Assembly: GCA_010015605.1 (NCBI GenBank)
Contig: ML975259.1
Span: forward strand, 124,001 to 188,000
Direction: 5' to 3'
Origin: Decorospora gaudefroyi
Taxonomy: Eukaryota > Ascomycota > Dothideomycetes > Pleosporales > Pleosporaceae
Length of the DNA stretch: 64,000 nucleotides
Shown piece after piece: positions 36,120 to 47,742 of this stretch (position 1 is its first letter; every line of letters begins with the position of its first letter). A model generated the notes under the pieces. That model saw nothing but the letters and a program-made list of their open reading frames with translations, was not told the DNA's origin and searched no databases. The position numbers were made by a program, and so were the translations under genes.

Positions 36120-36570
36120 CAGATTCATAGAGTATCTTTAACTTATCTGCGTCGCTGCGTTTGCCCCTCATTCGGAAAGCTGGTCGATGGTTTCGAGAGA
36201 AGCGGTATACATGGGGTGTGATGTAGGTGTAAAGTTCCAATCGCATGGCTGTTAGGATCGGCACCATTGTCAAGCAACCACTTCACCATTTCTTCATGAA
36301 TTGTACACAGAGGAATGCTGAACATGTGTGAGTAAAAATGAAGGCGAGTAAACATCGGAATCAACACCTTAACACAGGAGGTCCACTTCGAGCCATTGGC
36401 TAATTAACATCCCATCCAGACCGAAGGAACAACTCTAGTACGTCGAACGCTTGACTACGCACAGCATTTGCACCTAGAAAAGCACCGCTCGGCGTTGGCA
36501 ACATTCTCATCAAGTAGGACCCGTACCATCTGAATATTGTTCCACGGAATTGCCCTAACATTGATGCAAA
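36120..36570 (-). pseudogene. Ankyrin-repeat gene remnant with stops and frameshifts
   Basis: Reading the minus strand gives, in order and in shifting frames, NNIQMVRVLLDENVA, AVRSQAFDVLELFLRSGWDVN, HEEMVKWLLDNGADPNS and TASLETIDQL..GANAA, which are ankyrin-repeat pieces. A TAG at 36402-36400 follows GWDVN where an ankyrin would continue NQP; a TGA at 36170-36168 sits where an Arg is expected. Frame changes are needed near 36490 and near 36248. A plausible 50-nt intron (gtgttg to ttcag, about 36371-36320) lies between two of the pieces. Both stops could come from C-to-T changes (CAG to TAG, CGA to TGA). The gene is clearly broken; its original length and role cannot be told. Confidence 0.7.
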
Positions 36571-36984
36571 TAGCCAGCTAGCTGGATGTGGCACTGCTGG
36601 CCTTTTTCGACAGATACCGCCCCACAGTTGTGAGGAAATTTTCAGACCTCTTCTTCGACAGCATCAAGGTCCCCATCGCAAACAGCACAATAACAGAGAT
36701 CTACATGCTCAGGCCTTGAAAAGTGAGTGAGTTCAGCGTTCAGAGAGCGCAGGAGAGTACATCTTAGGAAATCGAAGAAGTTACAATATTTTGTAGCGCG
36801 AAAAAAAGGTCAGAGTACTTCAACAACTCAGCAGGAGATGAAAGCGGGGTAATCCCCTACCTAGGTACCGGTAATTTTCGACATCAAAAGGCCGCAGGCT
36901 TGGCGGTGCATTCTCAGCCTTTCATCAACACATATAGTCCCACTATTTGCATCACCGCCTCCTTTACTTGCATGTTTTCCAGCA

Positions 36985-38393
36985 ATGGCGCTAATACGAG
37001 TCGTGTCAAATCTCTCGGAAATGGCAAGTATGGAGTTTGCCCGTCCCATTTTGAACATGCCCGTCCCACGAGTTCTCGCTTGGAGTGCTACTGACCAAAA
37101 TCCTGTCCAAGCAGAATATATTACCATGGAAGAAGCGAGTGGCTCCCAACTCCACGAAGTTTGGCAGGATCTTTCACCGCGGAGGAAGTCTGACAGTATT
37201 CGTGAGTTTGTGGACGTTAAAAGGAAACTACTCTTAGTCTCCTTTTGAAAAGTAAGATCCAACTTGCTCCAACAGAGAATTTGCGGCCGGTCCAACTTAC
37301 ACACACTGTGAGATTGGGATCATTGTATTTTAAAGATAGTGGTATCGCAGGATGCGAGCCGGCTATCGTTACAAGTGGTCCGCAAGATGTCGTCGGTCAC
37401 GTCGAATCAACTTATTGCATTGGACCCATCACTCGAAGGGAGTTCTGGGAGAAAAAACGCAGTGACATGCAATATAATATCATGGTCCCTGTAAGTTTCT
37501 GCATGTCTGTGAAAACTCGAATCTAGACTTACAATAATTGTAAGGGACATCTTCTGTAGAATAGCTAAAGTCTGTCGCTCTCGCCGTGAGATCGAATGGA
37601 TCAAATGCCCATGCGAACCCCCAGGAGCCAAATAAAACTCCGTGGCAGTACATGAGTCCACAGCAAAAGTCTCCAGAGGCTCACACAGCTCTGTTAGAGA
37701 AAATTTCTAGCTACAATTCCGTATATATCACTCCCAAGGACCCAGAGCTCGCCTCTCCTAGACTTTGGCACCCAGACTTCCATGCTGGTAACATATATAT
37801 CGACAAGCCCGGATATCATGCATCATTGACTGGCAGGGAGCCTGGACTGCCCCGGTGTTCATCGGAGCCAATCCCCCATTGCATCTAGACTAGGGGATTG
37901 ACATGTCTGATGAAGCTCCCTGAAAACTTCAAAGCACTCGATGATGCTACAAAAGGTGAGCTCAGATACCAAGTGTCTCAGTCTGTCTTAGTCCACACGT
38001 ATGAAACATCCAAGGCGGAGAAGAAGCCTCTGATGTACAAGGTTATGCGACATCCCCCTGGTCAGACCCTCAGGCAATTATAAGCTTTTGTTGGCTCTAC
38101 CTGGGACAACTGTCTCTTTCCCTTTAAAGAATGTTTGATCCGCTTTGAGAGGTGTGTTGATCTATTTGCCATTAAGTTCCCTGGCTGACCATTGTTGCAG
38201 TGAGTGGAGTCACTTTGGTACTAACGAACCATGTCCGTACCATTTCTTAGCAGAGGAGATACGGCAACACGACGAAGAGGCGGGGTCTTTCAACAAGAGC
38301 CAGGAATTCTGGAAAGAGTTACAAGGTGTAGGAAGAGTCGACCACGTCACGCCTATTTCCCAAGCTATTGGACCGGAGTATCATGATCGCTAA
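36985..38393 (+). pseudogene. AIM9/aminoglycoside-phosphotransferase-like kinase pseudogene
   Basis: Pieces in the right order for fungal AIM9/APH-family proteins are spread over several frames: ILNMPVPRVLAW, AEYITMEEA, GSLYFKDSGIAGCEPA, CIGPITRREFW, REIEWIK, then the catalytic loop LWHPDFHAGNIYID (about 37760-37805), IIDWQGAWTAP (37822 on), LMKLPENFKALDD and finally CPYHFLAEEIRQH near the C-terminus. Lesions include TGA at 37246 (after LLLVSF), a frame change just before IIDW near 37815, TAG at 37891 where a Tyr of DYG is expected, and another frame change within the next 15 bases. Some gaps between pieces may be introns. Intact relatives act as small-molecule kinases or mitochondrial proteins of unknown substrate. 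The N-terminal part upstream of 36985 is not clear. Confidence 0.78.
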
Positions 38394-38835
38394 CTATGAC
38401 TTCCGCCACGGGCATTAGTGCCAGTCCCAATGGTGACGTGGGCGCCAATCTCGGTGCCACAACCGATGATTATGTTGCTTGAACCCTACCGATCACGGTG
38501 CGTGGCTTGCAAGGCTGCTCCTGTAGCATCTTATCCAGTTCCTGATCTGCCATGATTTTGGCATGCGAAGGTGACAAGGAGGGAAGGATATGGATCAGGT
38601 GGCCCATTTGATGATAAGCTACTAAGAGGAGGAGAAAGTGGGGCAAAGCTTTGAATTGTTTCCTACTCTTCCTCAGTGGTGGGGGAGGAGAGGGGTTACG
38701 TGGGGGTTAAGCAAGGGGCGCCCTACGTGTAGCACAGTGCATGAACATCTATATAGATAGATAGGTTAAACGAGAAGGTCCCATACAAAACAACAATGTA
38801 TCTGATTCCCGCTTATCATATTTCTCCCCTTACTC
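38394..38835. other. Intergenic region
   Basis: Short spacer between the convergent AIM9-like pseudogene and the SDR-NmrA gene. Nothing recognisable. Confidence 0.6.
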
Positions 38836-40839
38836 TTAAGCCCAAAAGCCCGCCTTCTTCAGCCCCTCAATCGTGCCCCGAAAGCCCACGACTTCATCCT
38901 CGGAAATGCCCAATTCCTCGGGACTAATAAACTCGTCCGTCACTTCCCACGGATCACACGCCTCGCCGTACTTGAACTGCAGCGCCAACTCATTGCCCAT
39001 GGCACCGTATAGTTGCGTCACCGCCTCGAGGCTGATACCGGCAAAGATGCATTTCTTGCCCGTCACCTCGGACCACACGTCGACCATTTGCTGGAACGTC
39101 CACTTCTCCAGCGCTACGTTGGTGTACTTGGTGTAGGCCGCCGACCCCGTGGCGAGCACTTGACGCACCCAGATGCCAGGATTGACAGTCATGTCGCCGG
39201 CAAGCAAGCATATAGCTTCAGGCTTCGTGGGCAGCGTTTGTATGTACTGGCCCATACCCGGATATTCGATCGGTTTGCACAAGGGGAAGAAGGCCATATT
39301 TTGCGGGTAATAGCCAAAGTACAGATACGTGGTCATGGCGGCGAGTTCGGGGAGTTCGGCCTTGATGCGCGCGTCGACGTTGGCTTTGTAGTCCATGTGT
39401 GGGGCCTCCATTTTGCCCCAGAATCGCCGCTTTGCGCTCGGCGTCGTCGACCAGAGGTAGTGTTCTAGTGTGCGTATTGAGGCTGCGGCCCGCGCGAGGT
39501 TCATGCCGTGGCGCTCCTCGATGTCGCCGCTCTCGTGCTGGGTTTTGCCGCGGAAGAGGTGCTCCCACCAGTTGGTTACGGCGAAGATGGCGTGGACACC
39601 CTAAGGGGAAAAAATGGTTAGTGATCTTTTCATCACGTCCTTTGGTCTTGGGAAAATAAACTTACTTCGAAGGCTTTGACGAGAGATGCTGGATCGTCGA
39701 AGTCGGCCTGTACCACCTCGATGCCTTCGGCTGCGAGTTTCTTCGCTGCATCGCTTTCTGGATTCCGTGTAATGGCTCGGACTTTCCATCCTGGCGTTTT
39801 CTTCATAATATTTACCACACCGCCGCCTTGGGATCCGGTCGCACCCGTCACAGCAATGGTTTTCGATGTCATGTCTGGCCAATCTGGGATGGTGCCGGGG
39901 AGTCCACTTGTCTCGCCGTGAACCAATTTGAACCAGGGCTCAAAGACCGCCTCTGTGCGCCTTGCAAACGCACCGCTCTTGTAGCCCGGATGGCCCCATT
40001 CGAAGAGCTTGTCGTGTGCTGTTTCAATCAACTGTCCGGTTTTGACATTCTCCGCATCATCCAAGAAGACGTCGTAGCCAGCGATCAGGTTCGATCTCAG
40101 TGTCATCTGCTCTGGCCGGAAAGCTTCGCTGAAGCCTGGCATGGCCGGCGTCTCGATACCACCGGGCATGACGCAGTTGACGGTGATGTTCTCCTTGACC
40201 TGGAGTATAGGCCCAACCGTCTTGACCCATTGATGGGTGGCAGCCTTGGCAGCGCAGTACTCAGGGAAGGTCTGGCATGGGTAGATACCGATCAAGCTAC
40301 CGGTAACGATGATCTTTCCTCCCTTGCCATGAGGATTATGTCGCATGAAATGGGTTGCGAGCGTGGTACCAAACAACGTGCCCTTGAAATCGATGTCGGT
40401 ACAGGTAGTATCAGGCTCGGACGGCAGATCATCGACGGTAGCATCACGGCGACCAAAGTTGTACACGGAGCCGCGATCAACACAGCCAGCGTTGGCGATG
40501 AGAAGATCCAACCGGCCCCATTTCTCCCAAACCTTTTGGAAAAGAGTAGCTTGCGAGGAATAAGACTTGACATCGCATTGGACAAAGATGGCCGACTCGC
40601 CTGACGCATCGATGGAGGAGGCGACATCCTGGCCTTCCTTCTCGCGCCGACCGCATAGTGCCACGCGATAGCCACGGGCGTGAAGGTGAGCCGCGAGCCA
40701 GGAACCGATGCCGCTCTAGTGGGAAAGGGAAACACATCAGTAAATGATGATTGCTGACTGCAGCAGCGCGGCGTGGACATACCGTAGCACCGGTAACGAC
40801 GGCGACTTGCTGTTCGTTCTGCGTATTATTGGAGCCCAT
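38836..40839 (-). CDS. SDR-NmrA fusion oxidoreductase (two Rossmann domains in one frame)
   Basis: Three exons read on the minus strand, 40839-40783, 40715-39666 and 39600-38836, joined by phase-0 introns of 67 and 65 nt; 623 aa. Domain 1 (about residues 10-290) is a short-chain dehydrogenase: cofactor motif TGATSGIG at 16-23, LLIANAG further on, and the catalytic Tyr172-xxx-Lys176 in EYCAAKAA. Domain 2 (from about 304) is NmrA-like: AVTGATGSQGGGV at 307-319 and the typical continuation to the C-terminus. The two parts lie in the same 1,050-bp exon with no stop between them; the Met at residue 301 (39872) is where an independent NmrA protein would be expected to start. So this is either a real bifunctional protein or a fused gene pair with an internal start. 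SDRs oxidise or reduce alcohols/ketones; NmrA-like proteins are NAD(P)-sensing or quinone-reductase-like. Substrates unknown. Confidence 0.85.
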
Positions 40840-42141
40840 GATGGCTGCGAAACTGGCTGTCGGTATTGGTGTAACTATCTCTACTGTAACAACCCTAGCA
40901 CAAGGCGAAGAAGTGACGGCTTATATTATCTTTACAAAGGAACAGCTACTGCTACGAGCGACTGTTGTTCATGACTCTTGCTTAAAAAATTCGGCAAGCC
41001 TTTCCCACTTCTGGCAGGCGTGGTGCGCTGTGCACGGTCATACTATAGATTGCATACGTGGAAAGCGGAGCCACACCACAGGCTGGTTCCTACTTGCAAG
41101 CATCGTACCAGGTCACGTGCAGGTGCTAGAGCGGAGGAACGAGGGGAAGCAGGAACATGTTTTTGCTTTTTCTGTCTGTCTTCTCACACCGACAGAACTT
41201 GTTGCTCCGGCCGCTTGATTCGGCATTTGGGGAGAGTGAACAGGGCAGAGCGAGCAACAAATAGGAGGTATTTTAGGCCTACAAACGCTAGCCTTGATAT
41301 ACACTAGCACATGATAAGGGACGAATGCTAGCCGGGACGCTAAACTGCATGGCGGGTGGTCTAACCCTTGGCAAGGAGAAGAAATTATTTTTGGTTGAAA
41401 GCAGTACGAGGACTACTTTATCCCTTTCTTCAAATTACCCAGCGGTTGTTTGCGCAGAAAATAGGACGAGCTGAGGATGATCCGTATGCGAGCATCCTGC
41501 ACAGGTCTCAGTTGCTTGCTCTACGTCCGTAGAAATGGAAAGGTAGTGCTGGTAGTGCTCCGGTGACATGGCGCTAGATGGGTAGCCCCCGCCTTCTCAA
41601 CTGCCCGAGGACGGGACGGCAGGGTGTCACCACAGCCATCCCGACTCATGTCTCAGCGCAAACCGGCATCTGGCCACAATTCCCATTTGTCGAGTGACCT
41701 CGAGTCATGTATCAGACTCGATGATAACTCGCTCTCGTTTCTCGGAACCAACCCGCCGGAGCCGGACAACCATACGGATAGTCAAAATTGATTATCCGAT
41801 GATGGAACGCCCTGTCCGCTATCAAACGCGGGTGGTTCCTTTCTAGATGCGGCACAGCTGGCATAGGGCATATGTACATCACCCACGGACACGGCTGAGC
41901 AGCTCGTGTTCTGGGCACGTTTCGTCGCCGCATCATGGAAAAACCCTTGACCATACCAGGAATATTATCGGAATATTATTTTCACTCCTTTTTCATCACT
42001 TCCGTCAGTCTGCTCCTTCTCCCCACGAACGAACTGGCCCCAGCGTTCACCGTGTTCTGATTTCCTTTTAGACTTTGAGCGACCCCACGCCACTGAATCC
42101 TGCGACATCGTGTTGTTTTTACCTCTTTCCTTTCTCATACC
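40840..42141. other. Intergenic region between divergent genes
   Basis: Shared upstream region of the SDR-NmrA gene (minus) and the Pth11-like gene (plus). The frame at 40751-41218 is not convincing as a gene. No other element recognised. Confidence 0.6.
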
Positions 42142-43439
42142 ATGGTGGTCGATATTCCTATCGAAAACGGTCGTCAGGTCGGCATCCTCGTCGTATCCTC
42201 CATCTCCATCGCGATCGCGACGATATTCGTAGGGCTGAGGATTGTCGCGAAGAGTATTAGCAACAGATTTGATTACAGCGACTACTGCATCATTGCAGCA
42301 CTGGTACGTTCGGCTACAGGAACACACGTCAGTCGCGCATAGTCGGTCTGTACTAATAACGCGACTCCAGATATGGAATGTTGCGCTCCATGCTTGTTGT
42401 ATGACACTGGTGACGCATGGCGGTTTTGGGTTCCATACGGCGGAAATCTATCAGCGCTTTGGACCTGAGACCGCCATCTTCTTCTTCAAGGTAAGAACTG
42501 AAAGAACCGCAACGCACAACCACCTACGTCCTCGATCGCTGACTTGTTATCTGCGCAATTAACAGGGCATTATGGCCTTCGCGATGCTATGGAATGTCGT
42601 TGTCTGTTTCAGCAAACTTTCCATTCTGCTCATGTACACCGCGCTTATACCCATTCCGTCCATGATCAAATGGTGTCGTTGGATCGGTGCCACCATCATC
42701 GCCTGGAACATTGCCGACATCATTGCCGCCTTTCTGATCTGTCGTCCGCTGGCCAGGAATTGGAACTTCTTCATACCGGGTACCTGCGGTAGCCAGCCGG
42801 CCTTTTACTTCGCTATGGGCTTCGTTAACCTGGTCACGGATGCCGTTATCATCGTACTGCCGATGCCATACCTCTACAGGTTGAACCTCGAATGGCGCAA
42901 GAAACTGCTTTCCATGGCCTTGCTAAGCATCGGAATCGGGTAACTTGTGCCCGCTATTTCCATCTGGTTACTACGCTAACGATTTGGACAGAACCTGGGC
43001 CATCACCATCTACCGGCAGATCCTTCTTCCCAGTCTCGACTTCAACGACATGACACACAGCGGCGTCCTCGCAACCATACTCTCGGGGCTCGAGCCCGCC
43101 GTCGCCATCGTGCTAGCCTGCATTCCACTGCTGCGCCCCCTCTTTGGCGGAAAATCGCGCCACGACGATTTGCCTTATAACAAATACGGCAGCGGCAAGC
43201 GCGCTAGCCTCTTCTCCAAGAAAGGAAGCAGTGGCAGTCACGGCCACGACCCGACGGCCACCTTTTCAGAACTCGTAGACGACAACGATACGTCGTCTGA
43301 AATCCGACTTCAACCTATCAAACCAGTGCAAATGGTTCGCGTCTCGTCGTCCGACGATCGTCCCAAAGATCTGTTCCCGTCCACTACCGATAACTACACT
43401 ATCACCGTGGAGAAGAAATGGGAAGTGAGGAGAGACTAG
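42142..43439 (+). CDS. Pth11-like integral membrane protein (fungal rhodopsin-domain family)
   Basis: Four exons, 42142-42303, 42371-42490, 42566-42939 and 42992-43439; 367 aa. Hydrophobic helices occur at about residues 11-35, 45-70, 95-120, 128-150, 170-200, 208-226 and 240-262, seven in all, in the arrangement of the fungal rhodopsin domain (DUF-type family including the carbon-responsive receptor Pth11 but here without a CFEM domain). Characteristic pieces are FDYSDYCIIAAL in the first loop, GIMAFAMLWN..CFSKLSILLMY and VTDAVIIVLPMPYLYRLNL. The cytoplasmic tail (about 265-367) is polar and Ser-rich. Members are often surface sensors or putative GPCRs; ligand unknown. All introns keep conserved helices in phase. 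Confidence 0.88.
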
Positions 43440-44293
43440 GGCGACGGCAACGGTTACGCGAGATCTTTTTTATACTCGGGTGTCTGGGATATGGATGGGA
43501 AAAAACGAAGGGATGAAATCGGTTGGACATACGGACTCGCTCTTCATCTCTGCAAGGCGCATTGTGCGAGTCAGCACCCAGCGCCGCGCGTCATGGTGGC
43601 ACGTTTTCAAAAGGGAATCAGCACTGGCAAGCATGAACAGCAGCGGCTGCTCACAAAAACAGGGTGCGAAGGAACTACATACCGGTCGAACGCAAGAAGA
43701 AAGTGTATGTACGTACGCGATTGAAGATATTTGGATATGGGACATGCCATGACATACGAAGAAGAACGAAAGAGAGGAGGGGGCGGGCAGAAGATGAGTA
43801 TCGTATCTTACTTCAAAGTTCACTGAGAGCTGAGAGGTAGGCCAGCCTTTGTCAGTTGTCACAACAACAAGATATCCACCACGCCGCTGGTACAACCCCG
43901 CGTTTTTCAACAGAGGGGGAGCAGGAAAGTTAAAATAAAAGTAAAAGTAGAAAAAAAAAGAACCGATTATGCAAATGTAGTTGTGTTGTGTGTGGGTAGG
44001 ATAGGTCTGAACTTCTTTTTGGGCTTAAACTAGATGCGGTGTTACTGCTTACTGTGTACATCGAGCGCACAAAACTGGTACTGTGTGATTGGAGGAATGA
44101 AAGGGAATTGATAGGGCTTATGGACGCCGTAAGCAGTGCCGTTTCGAGAAGGAGGGCTTTTCTTACTCACATGGTTGGCTGGCTGGCTGACTGGGTGCCT
44201 ATCCTTTCATAAAGAGGACTTGTCAACCCAACACGGAACCCCCTCGAGCCCTCACACGATTGAAAGGAAAACTACCATCCATCAACCCAAACA
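43440..44293. other. Intergenic region
   Basis: 3' region of the Pth11-like gene and promoter of the hemerythrin-like gene. No gene recognised; open frames around 43470-43910 lack motifs. Confidence 0.6.
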
Positions 44294-45158
44294 ATGTCAT
44301 CCCTCCCCTGGGCAGACACGCCCTTCACCCTCCTCACGATCCCCGGCCAAGACTCCACACCTCCAACCACAAACTCGCACGTCCTCAGCGTAGCCCAAGA
44401 AATGGCAAACGTGCACAACGTCCTCCTACGGGGTCTAAACTCAATCTACCAGCAAGCGCCCTTCGTCACGACGCCGACCGACATCGCCGACTTCATGCTG
44501 TACATCACAGCGTGGGCAGACACAGTGCACCACCACCACTCGCTGGAAGAGCGACTCTTTTTCCCACGCGTGGAGGCGTTGGCGAGGGACGCCGGCGTGC
44601 CGGAGTGGGAGGGCATGATGGGCGGCAATGTCGCACAGCACCATGAGTTTGAGCCGAAGATGGCGGAGATGGTGGTGTGGGTGGAGGGTGTGCGGGCGTG
44701 GAACACGGAGTACGATGCGGGGGTGTTAAAGGGGTTGATGGATGGGTTTGCGGGGGTGTTGACGCAGCATTTGCATGATGAGATTGGGACGTTGATGCGG
44801 TTGGAGGGGTGTGATGGGGAGGGTGTGGCGAGGGCGTTGAAGGAGGTTGCTGATGAGGGGATGAAGACTGCTGAGCCGGTGAGTATATACTATTCCAAAC
44901 CCCCACTTCTTTCTTTTGTGTATTGTGGGGTTGGGACTAATGCGTTTTGGTGATTAGAATCTGGTGGTTCCGTTGATACTGGGGTGTTGTGATAGGAGTT
45001 TCCCTGGAAGTGCAACGTTCCCGCCCGTTCCGTTTTTTATCCCCTGGCTGAATGCGTATTGGTTTGCGAGGAAGCATAGTGGGAGTTGGAGGTTCAATCC
45101 CTGTGATCATTGGGGTAGGCCGCGATCGCTTCACTTCTTGTCGAAAGCCGAGCGTTGA
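44294..45158 (+). CDS. Hemerythrin/HHE cation-binding domain protein
   Basis: Two exons, 44294-44878 and 44958-45158, joined by a 79-nt intron (gtgagt to ttag); 261 aa. The helical HHE domain supplies the expected metal ligands: His in ANVHNVLLRG, HHHHSLEERLFFP, QHHEFEP and HLHDEIGTLMR. Such domains bind a di-iron centre, and in fungi the family is widespread and mostly uncharacterised. The second exon has an aromatic-rich tail (PPVPFFIPWLNAYWFARKH, then FNPCDHWGRPR) that is typical of fungal relatives. The 3' end lies only 315 bp from the convergent F-box-like gene. Confidence 0.88.
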
Positions 45159-45473
45159 AGTAAGCCGGAAATTCGACTCGCGGCGTGGAAGTAGGTAATT
45201 ATTGCTCGCAGGAGAGCAGGAAATTTTTCATCTCCACCGTCCATTGCCCCGTCCTATACGCTCAAGCTTGGGCTTTCCGCATCGCCGTTTCCAACTCCGT
45301 CTGTTCCTGTGGCCCCAATTTCTAACCGCCACTAGTGCCCAGAATAGCTCATATTCACCACTGCCTTCTTGCTCTTCTTCCTTCTCTTATAGCTCTTCAT
45401 CATCCTCCTCTTCCCCCAGATCAGATCCGTTATACCAGAAACACCCGAACGCCTGTTGCGTTGGATCGATCTC
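45159..45473. other. Short intergenic spacer between convergent genes
   Basis: C/T-rich, with ctcttcttcc-like runs around 45365-45420. Probably overlapping 3' untranslated regions. Confidence 0.6.
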
Positions 45474-46554
45474 TCATTCAACTTCCCGTGACCAGTCTTT
45501 CAACTCTTGGTTCTCAGAGCCGTCAACTCGGTTCCAAACGCTCATCCAAGATTTTGCATGCCCCTTTCTCATATTGAAATGGAGATGAGGTGCCCAGATC
45601 AGTCGGACGGATTCCACCGACTCTTCCAGCCACGCGAGAAGCTTCGGGTGGCGGTCAAGCCTGAAGAGCATATCCAGGTGTACTCTAACCCCGTTCCAAG
45701 TGTATCCACAGCACTTACAGCCACTATCACCGCATCGCACACGAATGTTTGGTGCAGTTGCGAGAAATTTGAGGAAGGGAAGTATGTCGATGTAAGATGG
45801 GGTGCCGTACTTGCATTCGGGAATTTGCATAGTCTGCACGTGTGACTTGCAGTCTATGATGATGTTCCGGAAAATGCGTGGTCGATGTGCGAGTGCTATA
45901 CGGAGCCAGACATCTTGACTCTCCTGGTGGCTGATACAGTCTGCATATGGATTGTACATCGCCTCCACAGTTTCACGTGCGTCTTCCTCGCATTCCTTGC
46001 GAAGGACTGTGTCGAGGTACTCTTGGATATGGAGATGGCAAACACGGTACGTTGTGCGCCTCTGGTAGAGCGGCAGAAACTCCCTCCGGATCGTTCGACA
46101 AGTTTGGGTTAGTCCACGAAACTGCCGCAGCGATTTCTTGAGACGTCTTGCATCGTCATTCTCGGTGGTGGTGAAGGGGAACTCTCCATCGTCAGACGTG
46201 CTGCCAAAGTACTTCGCTAACTCGATCGGCCAGGAACTCATGCGCAGTTTCTCCCTCCGCAGTTCAAGGGTAGTTGGGGGATCCCTTTCGTATGGCTCAA
46301 TTGGGGATACCCTTGATCTGCGCGGTCTGAACGAGACATGCTTGTCCTCGACAGCATACTCATAAACACAATTGCGAAGCTCTGCGGACACGTTTTGCTA
46401 GCTCATATTCACGCTACCCAAAGGAGATGTACCTACCTCCTGAAAGTTCAAGAAAGAAGCACCGTCCTGGATCTGGTCGCACTTCGTCGCGTACCGAGCT
46501 CCCCACAGGGCCAGTCGACCTCACTGTCGTCACGAACCTATTTACAAGCGCCAT
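45474..46554 (-). CDS. F-box-like / 2EXR-type fungal protein, unknown function
   Basis: Two exons on the minus strand, 46554-46437 and 46381-45474, with a 55-nt phase-1 intron (gtaggt donor, ccgcag acceptor); 341 aa. The splice restores FLELSGELRNCVYEYA, a variant of the F-box-like start (L-P-x-E-L-R-N-x-I-Y-E-Y) shared by a large fungal family; without it the frame would start inside the motif on a GTG. After the motif there is a basic loop and a helical region (RLKKSLRQFRGLTQTCRTIRRE) where these proteins usually read 'L..TCRQIR.E'. A CGDSGCKCCGY cluster sits near residue 265. Such proteins may act as ubiquitin-ligase adaptors, but this is not shown. Two-exon total is divisible by three, supporting the model. 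Confidence 0.75.
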
Positions 46555-47742
46555 AGTGGGCTTTATGTGTTGTTCCGGTTAGTAATTGAAGTCGTGGGTT
46601 GGGGGGTCTAGTTGAAGAAAGGTGGAGCGATTGCTAGATCGCACAGGTAGGTACTAAGAACATGCAAGAACCACAGAACGCACTTGCAGGATGGAGTGAG
46701 CGACCGCACGTGGACAACCCTGCCAGGCTGCCACTTTCCTATCTTGTTTGGCGAATGACGCATTCATGCTTAAGTGTGATTAGTAAGTTTGTAGTGGCTC
46801 ACCGACATCTAGCAGACATTGACATGTCTGAGTCTGTTATGGTAGGTAGTAAGGCACCCAGAGGCATCCGACTACCAGTTAACGTTCATTATCCCTGACA
46901 GCTGCTGAGTAGGGAAGAAAGTATAGATATAAGTTGTTTGAAGCTCTGATAGTATTCTCAACTTGGATTGTCTTCACAGATCGTCGCGGACCACCACAGC
47001 TTGCTGTCATTTATATACTCCTTGTCACATTCACCATCCATCCAGCTTTGTATTTCGCGGCCGCTCTCCCTCCAACGCCGCTACCCTTTCGTCATCGAGC
47101 TCGAAATCTAAGAGCGGCACTTCTTCGCCCGAAATAGTATCTAGGCCCATGTGCTTCGCCCACGTATCCATTCGTCGTATGGCAAGTGGAGTATCAAGAT
47201 TTATACCCTCACATCCGGCTAAGTGCTTTTGAGTCTTCTTTCGTGTTTTGCTACAACGCCCGACGCTGCTCTCCTCCCTCGGGTAGTTCTGTAGATCTAG
47301 GTACCTATCATAGGGGGCAGATTGGACCTTTGAATGTTGAGCCGTTTGTATGGGTCTGTACTCCGTTCCATCGTGGTTCCCAGCTTCGCAGCATCCAATT
47401 ATTCGTGATTTCGGAGTCGCCAGCAGACGCCTGCATCCTTTTTAGAGACACATTGAGGGTGATATCAATCGAGGTAGTGAGTTCAGAGCAGGAATGGAGT
47501 TGGGAAGGTTTCGTGAGGTGCGAGTTTGATCATGTGACTGGCCAGGGTACCCCTGTCAGCAGTGCGGAAGCGCGACGTGAACTTTCGCGACTGGGAAGGA
47601 GCTACAAACTGGGGAAGCAGCGACGGCAGCAACAACAGCAACTCCTCGCCCCGCTGAAAACGCCCGCCCCCGATCCGACCAGGGCAGAAAAGACGTGTCA
47701 CCTTGCTAGGCCCCGCAACTATCGCTACTCGCAGCCCCCGCC
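46555..47742. other. Intergenic region between divergent genes
   Basis: Shared upstream region of the F-box-like gene and arp1. The frame 47186-47776 overlaps the arp1 start and shows no motif. Nothing else recognised. Confidence 0.6.

Noticed and set aside
38836..39872. Reading the NmrA part as a separate gene starting at 39872
   Set aside because: The upstream SDR frame continues into it without a stop or splice signal, so a single fusion CDS is the simplest model; the alternative is kept as a test in the findings.
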